The notes under the pieces are model-generated. The model searched no databases. It saw only the letters and a program-made list of their open reading frames with translations, and had not been told where the DNA came from. DNA of 64,000 nucleotides from Bifidobacterium italicum (lineage in GTDB: Bacteria; Actinomycetota; Actinomycetes; Actinomycetales; Bifidobacteriaceae): positions 62,001 to 126,000 of the forward strand of contig NZ_MVOG01000005.1 in assembly GCF_002286915.1 (NCBI RefSeq), read 5' to 3'. Position numbers and translations under genes: made by a program. Below, piece after piece: positions 53,381 to 61,462 of the stretch (positions within the stretch are counted from its first letter, which is position 1; every line of letters begins with the position of its first letter).

Positions 53381-53415
53381 GGTCTCTTATTGATAGTTTG
53401 TATCAATAAGAGACC
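53381..53415. promoter_or_regulatory. Palindromic operator before the third fic gene, site 2
   Basis: 15-nt arms GGTCTCTTATTGATA and TATCAATAAGAGACC flank GTTTG and pair perfectly. It shares TTATTGATA/TATCAATAA with site 1, with an asymmetric centre in the opposite orientation. Confidence 0.65.
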
Positions 53416-53425
53416 GTAGGTATCG

Positions 53426-53472
53426 TATCTGGGTATCTTTGGGTGTTTCAGGTACCCAAAGATGCCCAGATA
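53426..53472. repeat. Dispersed TATCT...AGATA element, CTTTGGGT family, short copy
   Basis: TATCTGGGTATCTTTGGGT (53426-53444) pairs with 53454-53472 at 18 of 19 positions. This copy has only the core hairpin, without the outer part seen at 779 and 5535. It abuts a second perfect hairpin. Confidence 0.7.
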
Positions 53473-53520
53473 CGCGTGGAGGGGTGCCGCATCGCGCGCG
53501 ATGCGGCACCCCTCCACGCG
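53473..53520. terminator. Perfect hairpin after ppc
   Basis: This 48-bp perfect palindrome (24-nt arms, CGCGTGGAGGGGTGCC... at its left end) starts 14 nt past the ppc stop on the minus strand. It is a probable terminator. Confidence 0.75.
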
Positions 53521-53533
53521 TATCCGCCGGGGA

Positions 53534-56287
53534 TCAGCCGGTGTTCTGCAGGCCGGCGGCGACTCCCGAAACGGTGCACAGGATCAGGTAGATGAAGCCT
53601 GCCTGCTGGCTCTTCGAGAGCTCCTCCTTGTCCACCTTCTTGCGCAGCGAACGCAGCGCAAGCACCTGGGTGACCGACAGCGCGTCCACGTACGGGGAGC
53701 GGATGCGGATCGCCTGGCCGAGCACATGGCGGTGCTGCAGCGGCCATTCGTCGCCGACGATGCGCAGCACCCAACGGCGCGTCAGCTCCATCTCGTGCAG
53801 GACCTTGTCGCGCAGATCGTCGCGGTCGCCGAGCGCGAGGTACATCTTCGCGATGCGCTCGTCGGTCTTCGCGAGCGACATCTCGATGTTGTCGATGAAC
53901 GTCGAGAACAGCGGCCACTCCTGATACGCCTTGCGCATCGTCTCGAGGTCGCCGAAGGCCTCGCATGCGGAGCCCAGGCCGTACCATGCGGCGAGGTTGA
54001 TGCGCGCCTGCGCCCACGAGAAGATCCACGGGATCGTACGCAGATCGTCGAGCGACTTCGCGCCCAAGCCGCGCTTCGCCGGACGCGAGCCGATCGGCAG
54101 CAGGCCGACCTCGGTCAGCGGCGTGACCGTCGAGAACCACGGCGCGAAGTCAGGCGTGTTGAGCAGGTCGAGATACGTCGCGTGGGAGACCTCGTCGAGC
54201 TTCTTCGCCATCGGCGCGAACGCGTCGGTCATCTCCGTGTTCGTCTTCTCGACGCTCGGAGCGGACTGCAGCAGCGTCGCGGCGGCCACGGACTCGACGT
54301 GGCGGATCGCGAGCACCGGGTTGCCGTAGCGGGCGAAGATGACCTCGCCCTGCTCGGTGAGCTTGAAGCGGCACTTGACGGAACCCTTCGGCTGCGCGAG
54401 CACGGCGCGGTTCGCCGGACCGCCGCCGCGGCCGACGGCACCGCCGCGGCCATGGAACAGCGTCAGGTCGATGTCGTTCGCCTCGGCCCACGTGGCGATG
54501 CGCTCCTGCGCGGAATGCAGCGCGAGCGTCGCGGAGGTCGGGCCGGCGTCCTTCGACGAATCGGAGTAGCCGAGCATGACCTCGAGCTTGCGACCCGTCT
54601 GCTTGAGCCGTGCCTGCACCTCGGGGATCTTGATCATCTCGTCGAGCACGCTCACCGAGTTCTCGAGATCCTCAAGCTGCTCGAACAGCGGGATGACGTC
54701 GATGACCGGCGCATCGTCCGGGTTCGAGAACGCGAGGCGGTTGAGCTCGTAGACGTCGCGCACGTTCTTCGCGCTCTTCGTGAACGAGATGATGTAGCGG
54801 CGCGCGGCCTTGACGCCGTTGCGCTTCTGGATCGCGCCGAGCGCGCGGAAGGTGTCGAGCACCTCGATCGTCATCGGCTGCAGTTCGCCGCGCTCTCCGT
54901 GCAGGCCGTGCTCGCGGATGTCGTCGAGCGCGCGGGCGTGCACGACCGAATGCTGACGGAACTCCATCTCGACCATGTGGAAGCCGAAGGTCTCCGTCTG
55001 CCAGATGAGGTCCTGCAGCGGGCCGTAGGCGGCGCGCTTGTCGCCGGCTTCGGCGAGCGAGCGCTGCACGATGCGCAGATCGGCGAGGAAGTCGTCGGCG
55101 CTGTGGTACATCAGGTCGGTGTCGCGCTTGATCGTGTAGTGCAGACGGTCGGCCATGACGAGCATGACGGCGCGGTGCAGTTCCTTCGTCGAGATGAGCG
55201 ACGCCTTGCTCGTGAGCCGCTCGCTGATCTCCTTCTGCTGGTTCCACAGCGTGTGCAGCTCGTCGCTCGGCGGCGTCGTCTCCGCCTCCATCGTCAGGTT
55301 GCGGCCGACGTTGCGCGTCGCCTCCTCGAGGGCGGCGAGCACATGGTCGGAGAACTTGCGCGCCACCTGGCGACTCACCTTCGCGGTGACGTTCGGATTG
55401 CCGTCACGGTCGGAGCCGATCCAGCTGCCCGGATGGAAGAACGCGGGGCATGCCGGTTCGACGGTGCCGGCCTTGTCGCCGAGCACCCAGTCGTCGAAGC
55501 GACGGTAGACCATCGGGATCGTATGGAACAGCGTGTTGTCGAAGATGTCGAGGATCGTGTCGGCTTCCTCGACCGGCGTCGGCTTCTTGAGCGCGATCGG
55601 GGACGTGCGGAACAGCGCGTCGATCTCGTTGTAGAGACGGCGGTAGCATTCCTTCTTGTCCGATCCGCCCAGCATGCGGTACGCGGCGAGCTGGTCGGAG
55701 ATGCGGCGGATCTTGCCTTCCACGGCCTTGCGTCGCGCCTCGGTCGGATGGGCGGTGAAGACCGGATGGAACTCGAGACGGTCGAGCAGCTCCTTCGCCT
55801 TGGCCGGGCCCATCTCGGCGATGAGCTGATGGTAGGCCTTCGTCATCTCGTTGACCGGGTCGATCGCCTGGGAATCGTCCACCTTCGCCTCGCGGTCATG
55901 CAGCACGGAGACGCGGTAGTTCTCCTCGCACAGGTTCGCGAGATGGAAGTACGTGGTGAACGCGCGCGCAAGCAGCTGCGCATCGTGCAGGTTCATCGCG
56001 TCGATCGTCTTGACGGCCATTTCAAGGTCGTCGCGCTCGGGATGGGTGTCGGTGAGCACGCCCGAGAAACGTTCCGCGCTCGCGTCGACGGCGTACTGGC
56101 GCACGGTGTCGAAGGTGTTGAGCAGCGATTCGTCGTATTCGGAAAGCACCCCACGCAGGATCTCAAGACACAGATCCATATCTTCGTGCAAAGTGGGGGG
56201 AAGCTCACGCTCCTCGGGGGCCTTGGTCCCCAGACCGGACGTGACGATGGCCGCGTCCGCAGGCGTGATCTGTTCGTTATCAGTCAC
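53534..56287 (-). CDS. ppc: Phosphoenolpyruvate carboxylase
   Basis: This 917-aa enzyme carboxylates PEP with bicarbonate to oxaloacetate, the main anaplerotic step in bifidobacteria, which lack a full TCA cycle. Catalytic signatures are FTAHPTEARR (His near residue 180), GYSDSSKDAG (near 571) and the mobile loop FHGRGGAVGRGGGP (near 612). The C-terminal NTG is the conserved ending. The start is GTG at 56287, with AGGAGGT 4 nt upstream; the overlapping ATG hits a stop at once. Length is normal for the family. Confidence 0.97.
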   Translation of the reverse strand: MTDNEQITPADAAIVTSGLGTKAPEERELPPTLHEDMDLCLEILRGVLSEYDESLLNTFDTVRQYAVDASAERFSGVLTDTHPERDDLEMAVKTIDAMNLHDAQLLARAFTTYFHLANLCEENYRVSVLHDREAKVDDSQAIDPVNEMTKAYHQLIAEMGPAKAKELLDRLEFHPVFTAHPTEARRKAVEGKIRRISDQLAAYRMLGGSDKKECYRRLYNEIDALFRTSPIALKKPTPVEEADTILDIFDNTLFHTIPMVYRRFDDWVLGDKAGTVEPACPAFFHPGSWIGSDRDGNPNVTAKVSRQVARKFSDHVLAALEEATRNVGRNLTMEAETTPPSDELHTLWNQQKEISERLTSKASLISTKELHRAVMLVMADRLHYTIKRDTDLMYHSADDFLADLRIVQRSLAEAGDKRAAYGPLQDLIWQTETFGFHMVEMEFRQHSVVHARALDDIREHGLHGERGELQPMTIEVLDTFRALGAIQKRNGVKAARRYIISFTKSAKNVRDVYELNRLAFSNPDDAPVIDVIPLFEQLEDLENSVSVLDEMIKIPEVQARLKQTGRKLEVMLGYSDSSKDAGPTSATLALHSAQERIATWAEANDIDLTLFHGRGGAVGRGGGPANRAVLAQPKGSVKCRFKLTEQGEVIFARYGNPVLAIRHVESVAAATLLQSAPSVEKTNTEMTDAFAPMAKKLDEVSHATYLDLLNTPDFAPWFSTVTPLTEVGLLPIGSRPAKRGLGAKSLDDLRTIPWIFSWAQARINLAAWYGLGSACEAFGDLETMRKAYQEWPLFSTFIDNIEMSLAKTDERIAKMYLALGDRDDLRDKVLHEMELTRRWVLRIVGDEWPLQHRHVLGQAIRIRSPYVDALSVTQVLALRSLRKKVDKEELSKSQQAGFIYLILCTVSGVAAGLQNTG

Positions 56288-56649
56288 ATTGACCTCCTTC
56301 TAAGAACATCAGGTTGCTCGGTCTTCCGCTCATCCGCGGCTCCTCCGCGGTTGTGTTGATCGGACGTTGCGAGCCCACAGCCTTAAGTTCTCTTCGGTTG
56401 CACGCCCATTGTAGGCGCGGGGAATCGACAGCAAAGGCCGTTCGGGCGCCGGAAGGGCCATGATATGAGACGGCGCCCATAGGCGTCCTCGCGCGCGCGG
56501 TATTGAGAGGTGCATGGGCTGCCATGATCGGCGGATTTCGCGGTTTTGGCGGTTTTTGGTCGTGCATGTCCCCGGATTGCCCGGATGGCGCGCATGGCGC
56601 GTGCGGGGGCCGCCGGCGCACTGCGGCCACGTCCAGCGTCCGCACATTA
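56288..56649. other. Divergent spacer ppc / exporter
   Basis: This 362-nt spacer must hold both promoters. I see a short GC-rich inverted repeat near 56335-56350 and an open but uncharacteristic stretch before the exporter start. There is no gene, RNA or strong palindrome. Confidence 0.4.
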
Positions 56650-58605
56650 ATGGAATCCATGAGCAATGAGCAGACACAGGGGAACGGCGAGGACCCCCAC
56701 GCTCCGTCCGGGGGCGCCGCCGCCGACCATCCTCACAACCACGGCGAGCCGGCCACGAGCGGCGCCACGGCCGCCGGGAAATACCATTCCCATTCGATTC
56801 CGTTGGACATGGAGGACATCGAGCGCGACTGGGACAAGCCGATCCAGGACGCCGGCATCGCCGCGAAGGCGAGCGTCATCGTGCGCGTCGGCATGCTTGA
56901 CCTCGGTGCCGGAACCGGCAGTTTCCGCGTGCGCGAGATGATGCACCGCATCGCATACCCGCTCGGCGTGCATGTGCGCGCCGACGTCAACCTCACCGAC
57001 ATCGAGGCGGCGTGCACCGACGGGTCCGGGCGCATCACCGAAGTCGTCAACCTGCCGACGACCGGCGTCAACACCGAACGCATTTGGCTGCTCGAGCATT
57101 TCGCCGACTGGTTCAGCGTCAACCTCGGCACCGGATCGATGTACCACCGTGAGACGAAGGTCTCCGACGGACTCATGCAGCATCTCGACATGCGCGACGC
57201 CTCGCAGGTCTCCGCGGATATGGCGAAGCGGCTGCGCGAGGAGCGGCATCAGGCACGCGTGGCCGAACGCGCCGCCGCCTCCGACGCGGCCGTCGAGGAC
57301 CACGAGGCCGCGCTCGCCGGCATCGCCGCCTCCGACGCGGCTGCTGCCGCTGGCGCCGACGCGCGATCGGCGGACGATGCACCGACGGAAGTCGGCGAAA
57401 CCGTCATCGACGCGCTCGTCAAGGCCGACGGCCATGGCGACGACGCGCGTGGCAGCGCCGAACAGCTGACGATGCCGCGTACATCGCGGACGCGACTGCG
57501 CGCGGCCGCCGGCGAGCGTACGCGCGCATGGCGTGAACGTTCGCAGCGACCGCCGAAGAACGGCTACGCCGAGCATTTCGACCATGTCGGCGACGCTGGC
57601 GCCGCGCGCAAGACGCATGAGATCACGGTGCGCGACGTGCATAAGCGCCTCGACATGATCGAACGCCGCAAGCCGTTGTACTCGCCGGCGCTCTCGGGGC
57701 TCGCGTCCGCCTGCGCATGCGCGTCCTTCGTGTTCCTGCTCGGCGGCGCGCCGTACGACATGATCGGCGCGTTCGTCGGCGCCGGTCTCGGCCAATGGCT
57801 GCGGCGGCGGCTGTTCGCGCATCATCTCAACCAGTTCTTCGTGACTTTCGTCTGCGTGGCCGTGGCGGCCTTCGCATGCGTCGGCACGTTGCGTCTGATC
57901 GGTCTGTTCAATCCGGTGGCGTTGCAGCACGACACGGCGTACATCGGCGCGATGCTGTTCGTCATTCCGGGATTCCCGCTCATCACCGGCGGCCTCGACA
58001 TGGCGAAGATCGATTTCCCGTCCGGCGTGCAGCGCGTGATGTACGTCATGTGCATCATCCTGATGGCGACGCTCGCCGGATGGATGGTCGCATCGCTCGT
58101 GCAGCTCAATCCGCAGGGCTTCGAATCGCCGCATCTCGACCCGTGGGTGAACTGCTGCCTGCGCGCGCTGTTCGCGTTCATCGGCGTATGGGGGTTCTCG
58201 ATGATGTTCAACTCGCCGCAGCGCATGTGTCTCGTGGCGGCGACGATCGGTGCGATCACCGATACGCTGCGCCTTGAATTCGTCGATTACGGATTGCCGC
58301 CGGAAGCGGGCGCGTTCCTTGGCGCGATGCTCGCCGGACTGCTCGCCTCGGCGTGGCGTTCGGCGGTGCGCCACCGCCTGTTGCCGCCGCATCTGGGCTA
58401 TCCGCGCATCTGCCTGACGGTGCCGTCGATCGTCATCATGGTGCCGGGCATGTATATGTACCAGGCGATGTTCCATCTGGGGCAGTTCGAGACGCTGCTC
58501 GCGCTCGACTGGGCGTTCCGCGCGTTCATGGTCATCATCTGCCTGCCGATCGGTCTGGCGATGGCGCGCGTCGTCACCGACAAATCATGGCGGTACGACG
58601 TGTGA
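56650..58605 (+). CDS. Threonine/serine exporter family protein (ThrE-like, DUF1212 + DUF3815)
   Basis: This protein is about 651 aa. A His/Pro-rich start leads into the ThrE domain (AGIAAKASVIVRVGMLDLGAGTGS..., then MHRIAYPLGVHVRADVNLTDI). A hydrophilic Ala/Asp-rich insert lies at about residues 190-300, and about 10 membrane helices follow from residue 335 on. ThrE proteins export threonine and serine. The insert makes it longer than Corynebacterium ThrE. The start is uncertain: ATG 56650 and ATG 56659 are both possible, and no clear ribosome site is visible. Confidence 0.85.
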   Translation: MESMSNEQTQGNGEDPHAPSGGAAADHPHNHGEPATSGATAAGKYHSHSIPLDMEDIERDWDKPIQDAGIAAKASVIVRVGMLDLGAGTGSFRVREMMHRIAYPLGVHVRADVNLTDIEAACTDGSGRITEVVNLPTTGVNTERIWLLEHFADWFSVNLGTGSMYHRETKVSDGLMQHLDMRDASQVSADMAKRLREERHQARVAERAAASDAAVEDHEAALAGIAASDAAAAAGADARSADDAPTEVGETVIDALVKADGHGDDARGSAEQLTMPRTSRTRLRAAAGERTRAWRERSQRPPKNGYAEHFDHVGDAGAARKTHEITVRDVHKRLDMIERRKPLYSPALSGLASACACASFVFLLGGAPYDMIGAFVGAGLGQWLRRRLFAHHLNQFFVTFVCVAVAAFACVGTLRLIGLFNPVALQHDTAYIGAMLFVIPGFPLITGGLDMAKIDFPSGVQRVMYVMCIILMATLAGWMVASLVQLNPQGFESPHLDPWVNCCLRALFAFIGVWGFSMMFNSPQRMCLVAATIGAITDTLRLEFVDYGLPPEAGAFLGAMLAGLLASAWRSAVRHRLLPPHLGYPRICLTVPSIVIMVPGMYMYQAMFHLGQFETLLALDWAFRAFMVIICLPIGLAMARVVTDKSWRYDV

Positions 58606-58625
58606 CGGCGGACGATGCGCATATG

Positions 58626-58667
58626 GCTGCGGGGCGGCGCTTGGACATCCAAGCGCCGCCCCGCAGC
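58626..58667. terminator. Hairpin between the exporter and trpS
   Basis: 20-nt arms (58626-58645 and 58648-58667), GCTGCGGGGCGGCGCTTGGA and its complement, around CA. It lies between convergent genes. Confidence 0.75.
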
Positions 58668-58700
58668 GTTTCGATACATGTTGTGCTATGCGCGCTCGCG

Positions 58701-59804
58701 TCAGCGGTCGTAGCGCATGCCCATCGCCTCGCGGACCTCGTCGAGCGTCTCATTGGCGATCGCGTTCGCGCGGCGGTTGCCCTCATGCAGGATGTCGCGG
58801 ATCGTGTCCATGTCCTGTGCGAGCTCGGCGCGGCGTTCGCGGTGCGGCGCGAGGAATTCGTTGACCGATTCGGTCACGTACTGCTTGAGCGCGCCGGCGC
58901 CGGCGTTGCCGAGCTCCTCGGCGATCTCCTTCGGGTCGCGGTCGGTGACGAGCCCCGCGGTCGTCAGCAGCGCCGCGACCTGCGGGCGGTGCTCGGGATC
59001 GAATGTGATCATGCGTTCGGAATCGGTCGGGCTCTTCTTGATGAGTTTCGCCGTCTCCTCGGCTGTCACGCCGAGCATGATCGAGTTGCCATAGGATTTG
59101 CTCATCTTGCGGCCGTCAAGTCCCGGGATCTCCGGCGCGTCCGACAGGATCGCGGCCGGCTCCGGGAAGATCGGATGCTTCTTCGCGTAGCGTTCGTTGA
59201 ACCGGCGCGCGATCGTGCGCGTGATCTCGACGTGCGGCAGGTTGTCCTTGCCGATCGGCACGACGTTCGCCTTGCAGAACAGGATGTCGCAGGCCTGATG
59301 CACCGGGTAGGTGAGCAGCAGGCCGGTGAGCGCGTGGCCGGAGGATTCCATCTCCGACTTCACGGTCGGGTTGCGGTGCAGCTCGGCCTCGGTGACGAGG
59401 GACAGGAACGGCAGCATCAGCTGGTTCTCCGCCGGAATCGCCGAATGCGTGAAGATCATCGTCTTCTCCGGGTCGATGCCGGCGGCCATGTAGTCGAGGA
59501 CGAGGTTGAGGACGTTGTCGTCGATGTGTTCGGTCGTGTCACGGTCGGTGATCACCTGGTAGTCGGCGATGATGATGTTCGTGTTGACGCCGCGGTTCTG
59601 CATCGCGACGCGTTCCTTGATCGAGCCGAAGAAGTGGCCGAGGTGGAGGCGGCCCGTCGGACGGTCGCCGGTGAGCATCGTGAACTTGCCCGGATTCTCC
59701 TCGAGCTTCTTGAGCGTTTCCTCGGAACGCTTTCTCGCAGCGAGGAAACTCGCGCTCATTTCGTTGCCGGCCGCGGTCAGGCGCGCCTCTTGTTCTTCAG
59801 CCAT
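58701..59804 (-). CDS. trpS: Tryptophanyl-tRNA synthetase
   Basis: This 367-aa class I synthetase charges tRNA-Trp. The HIGH motif appears as HLGH (residues 54-57, in GDRPTGRLHLGHF) and KMSKS is at 233-237. The start is ATG 59804, with AAGGA 6 nt upstream; in-frame ATGs further upstream (for example 59852) lack a better ribosome site. It is divergent from the DUF3073 gene. Confidence 0.96.
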   Translation of the reverse strand: MAEEQEARLTAAGNEMSASFLAARKRSEETLKKLEENPGKFTMLTGDRPTGRLHLGHFFGSIKERVAMQNRGVNTNIIIADYQVITDRDTTEHIDDNVLNLVLDYMAAGIDPEKTMIFTHSAIPAENQLMLPFLSLVTEAELHRNPTVKSEMESSGHALTGLLLTYPVHQACDILFCKANVVPIGKDNLPHVEITRTIARRFNERYAKKHPIFPEPAAILSDAPEIPGLDGRKMSKSYGNSIMLGVTAEETAKLIKKSPTDSERMITFDPEHRPQVAALLTTAGLVTDRDPKEIAEELGNAGAGALKQYVTESVNEFLAPHRERRAELAQDMDTIRDILHEGNRRANAIANETLDEVREAMGMRYDR

Positions 59805-59945
59805 ACGTAATCCTTGTGCCGTGTCGAATCGTTGGTTTTCGGTGGTTTTCATCGTAGAAATCTGAGCAGACAACAAAAGAGGGGTGCAGAGGTGGTACTC
59901 TCTTATGTGATGAATCGATAGCAAACAGTTAATCCAGGGGGTCAG

Positions 59946-60326
59946 ATGGGCCGCGGACGTCAAAAAGCCAAGCAGCAGAAGATAGCTAGGAAGCTCAAGT
60001 ACCTGACCACTGACACGGATTATGACGAGCTTGCGAAGGAGCTGGGAGCGCAGGAACCAGGATCCGGTTCATTCGATCCGTTTGCCGATGTGGAGGCGAA
60101 GTACGCCCAAGACGCGGATGTTGACGAGTTCGAGGATGAGGAGACCGTCGTGGCCGCCGCGTCCGAGGACGATCTTGATGACTATGCGCAGTGGGCGGCC
60201 GAGGCCGCCGCGAAGTCCACAAGCGGAGAGATGCCGGCGACGCCAGCGCCCAAGCCGCACAAGCCTATTCCGATGCCAGTGCCGGGCGCCTTCAAGCATG
60301 CCGATCGCACCGACTCCGAACGATAG
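59946..60326 (+). CDS. DUF3073 protein
   Basis: This 126-aa actinobacterial protein has the basic DUF3073 N-terminus MGRGRQKAKQQKIARKLKY, then an acidic middle (residues 45-80) and a Pro/Lys-rich end. The function is unknown. It is divergent from trpS across a 141-nt spacer that holds both promoters. A terminator with a U-tract follows. Confidence 0.9.
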   Translation: MGRGRQKAKQQKIARKLKYLTTDTDYDELAKELGAQEPGSGSFDPFADVEAKYAQDADVDEFEDEETVVAAASEDDLDDYAQWAAEAAAKSTSGEMPATPAPKPHKPIPMPVPGAFKHADRTDSER

Positions 60327-60365
60327 CTGAGGAATCGTTCGGCGGCTGCCTCGCAACGCAATCCG

Positions 60366-60415
60366 AACCGTGTGCGTGTGCGCGAACCTCGTGTCCGCGC
60401 ACACGCACACGGTTT
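60366..60415 (+). terminator. Rho-independent terminator after the DUF3073 gene
   Basis: AACCGTGTGCGTGTGCGCG pairs perfectly with its complement at 60396-60414 across 11 nt, and the stem ends in TTTTT. It also lies 9 nt past the stop of the convergent sterol-carrier gene. Confidence 0.85.
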
Positions 60416-60423
60416 TTGATGGG

Positions 60424-60831
60424 TCAGCCGAGCGGAAGGATCGCCGAAAGGTCGTCGCGCTCGCCGACCGCGCTGATGTGGCCGGCTTCGCGTTCCTCGT
60501 CCCAGGTGGTGATGCCGCTGGCGACGCGCAGCCAGACAGCCGGTTCGAGTTCGATGACGTTCGGCGGCGTGAGGTTGTGGGGATCCGAGGCGGGGCCGTC
60601 GAGGATCTTCACGGCTCCCCATGGCGCGACGCGCACCTCGACGCCCGGCCCCGGCGCCTTCAGCTCGAGCATATGCAGCGAGTAACGGACGGCGAGCGCC
60701 ATCGTCGGGCGTGGCAACGCGGGGGCGATGTCGGTCGCCGTCTCGGTGCCGACGAGTGCATGCGCGGCGTCGCACCATACGTCGTAGGCGTCCATGCCGG
60801 CGGGGATGTCCTTCTTATGGATAGCAGCCAT
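60424..60831 (-). CDS. Sterol-carrier-protein-like protein
   Basis: This 135-aa protein resembles the small actinobacterial 'sterol carrier family protein' (RYSLHMLELKAPGPGVEVRVAPWGAV, then PPNVIELEPAVWLRVASG and WDEEREAGHISAVGERDDLS). The family fold is SCP2-like and may bind lipids; the real role in bifidobacteria, which make no sterols, is unknown. The ATG at 60831 has no strong ribosome site upstream. Confidence 0.75.
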   Translation of the reverse strand: MAAIHKKDIPAGMDAYDVWCDAAHALVGTETATDIAPALPRPTMALAVRYSLHMLELKAPGPGVEVRVAPWGAVKILDGPASDPHNLTPPNVIELEPAVWLRVASGITTWDEEREAGHISAVGERDDLSAILPLG

Positions 60832-61254
60832 GCTTCGTATTGTGCGCGCACGCTGCGATAAGTCAATATATTAGGTATCGCCGATCGTTGCGGGTGCAGG
60901 ACGCGCCGGCGGCGGTCGGAACGGGGGCTGCGCGATCATCATCGGTGCGATCGGTGACGAAAGCGTTCGCCGATGACGGCGCAGGCGATCGTCATCGTCG
61001 CGAAGTGCACCCGGAGGGATCGCGGAACGGCGGGTTTGCGATCGGAACGGGTGCATGCCGTGACCGTCATGTTCGCGGAGGATGACGTAGGCGATCGGAA
61101 CGGGCGCGGAGCGCACCGGAGTCGTTCGATGGGCGCGGCATGGCATCCACCGGCGGGGATGAACTGAAATCGCACTGAACGACACGCGTGACACGCGTGC
61201 CGGCGTCATACGCGCAGGACGCATGGGCGACGTTGGCGACTGCTTACGACGGCT
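60832..61254. other. Spacer with short GATCGGAACGGG repeats
   Basis: No gene is supported. GCGATCGGAACGGG occurs at 61038-61051 and 61091-61104, and partial versions near 60914 and 61020. There are several GC-rich inverted pairs (for example GTGCACCCG with CGGGTGCAT). The stretch looks like a decayed or structured non-coding region upstream of glgP. Confidence 0.4.
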
Positions 61255-61341
61255 GAAGCGCTTCCGTGATGTGGAGATTGCTGCATAAAAAGCGCGTGAG
61301 CGTAGACGCAGGCGTTGGAGAAGTGGACTTTATGCTATGAT
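61255..61341 (+). promoter_or_regulatory. Operator and promoter candidate of glgP
   Basis: GAAGCGCTTC (61255-61264) is a perfect CG-centred palindrome of the LacI/MalR operator type. Further on, TTGGAG (61315-61320) and TATGAT (61336-61341) could be -35 and -10 boxes, although the 15-nt spacing is short. The start codon is 120 nt downstream. Confidence 0.4.
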
Positions 61342-61462
61342 TTGCTGTTTGAGAACGTATGCAAAAACGGACGGAAGAGCTTGTGGTGCGGATTTCCGAT
61401 AGAGCAGGTGCTTTTGCCCGTGGACGTTCATGAGAAAGATAATGTTCAGAGGAGTCATAGAT

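Noticed and set aside
53462-56359. Plus-strand frame of 965 codons opposite ppc
   Set aside because: It is an antisense shadow of ppc, with biased Arg/Val/Glu/Asp composition and no motif.
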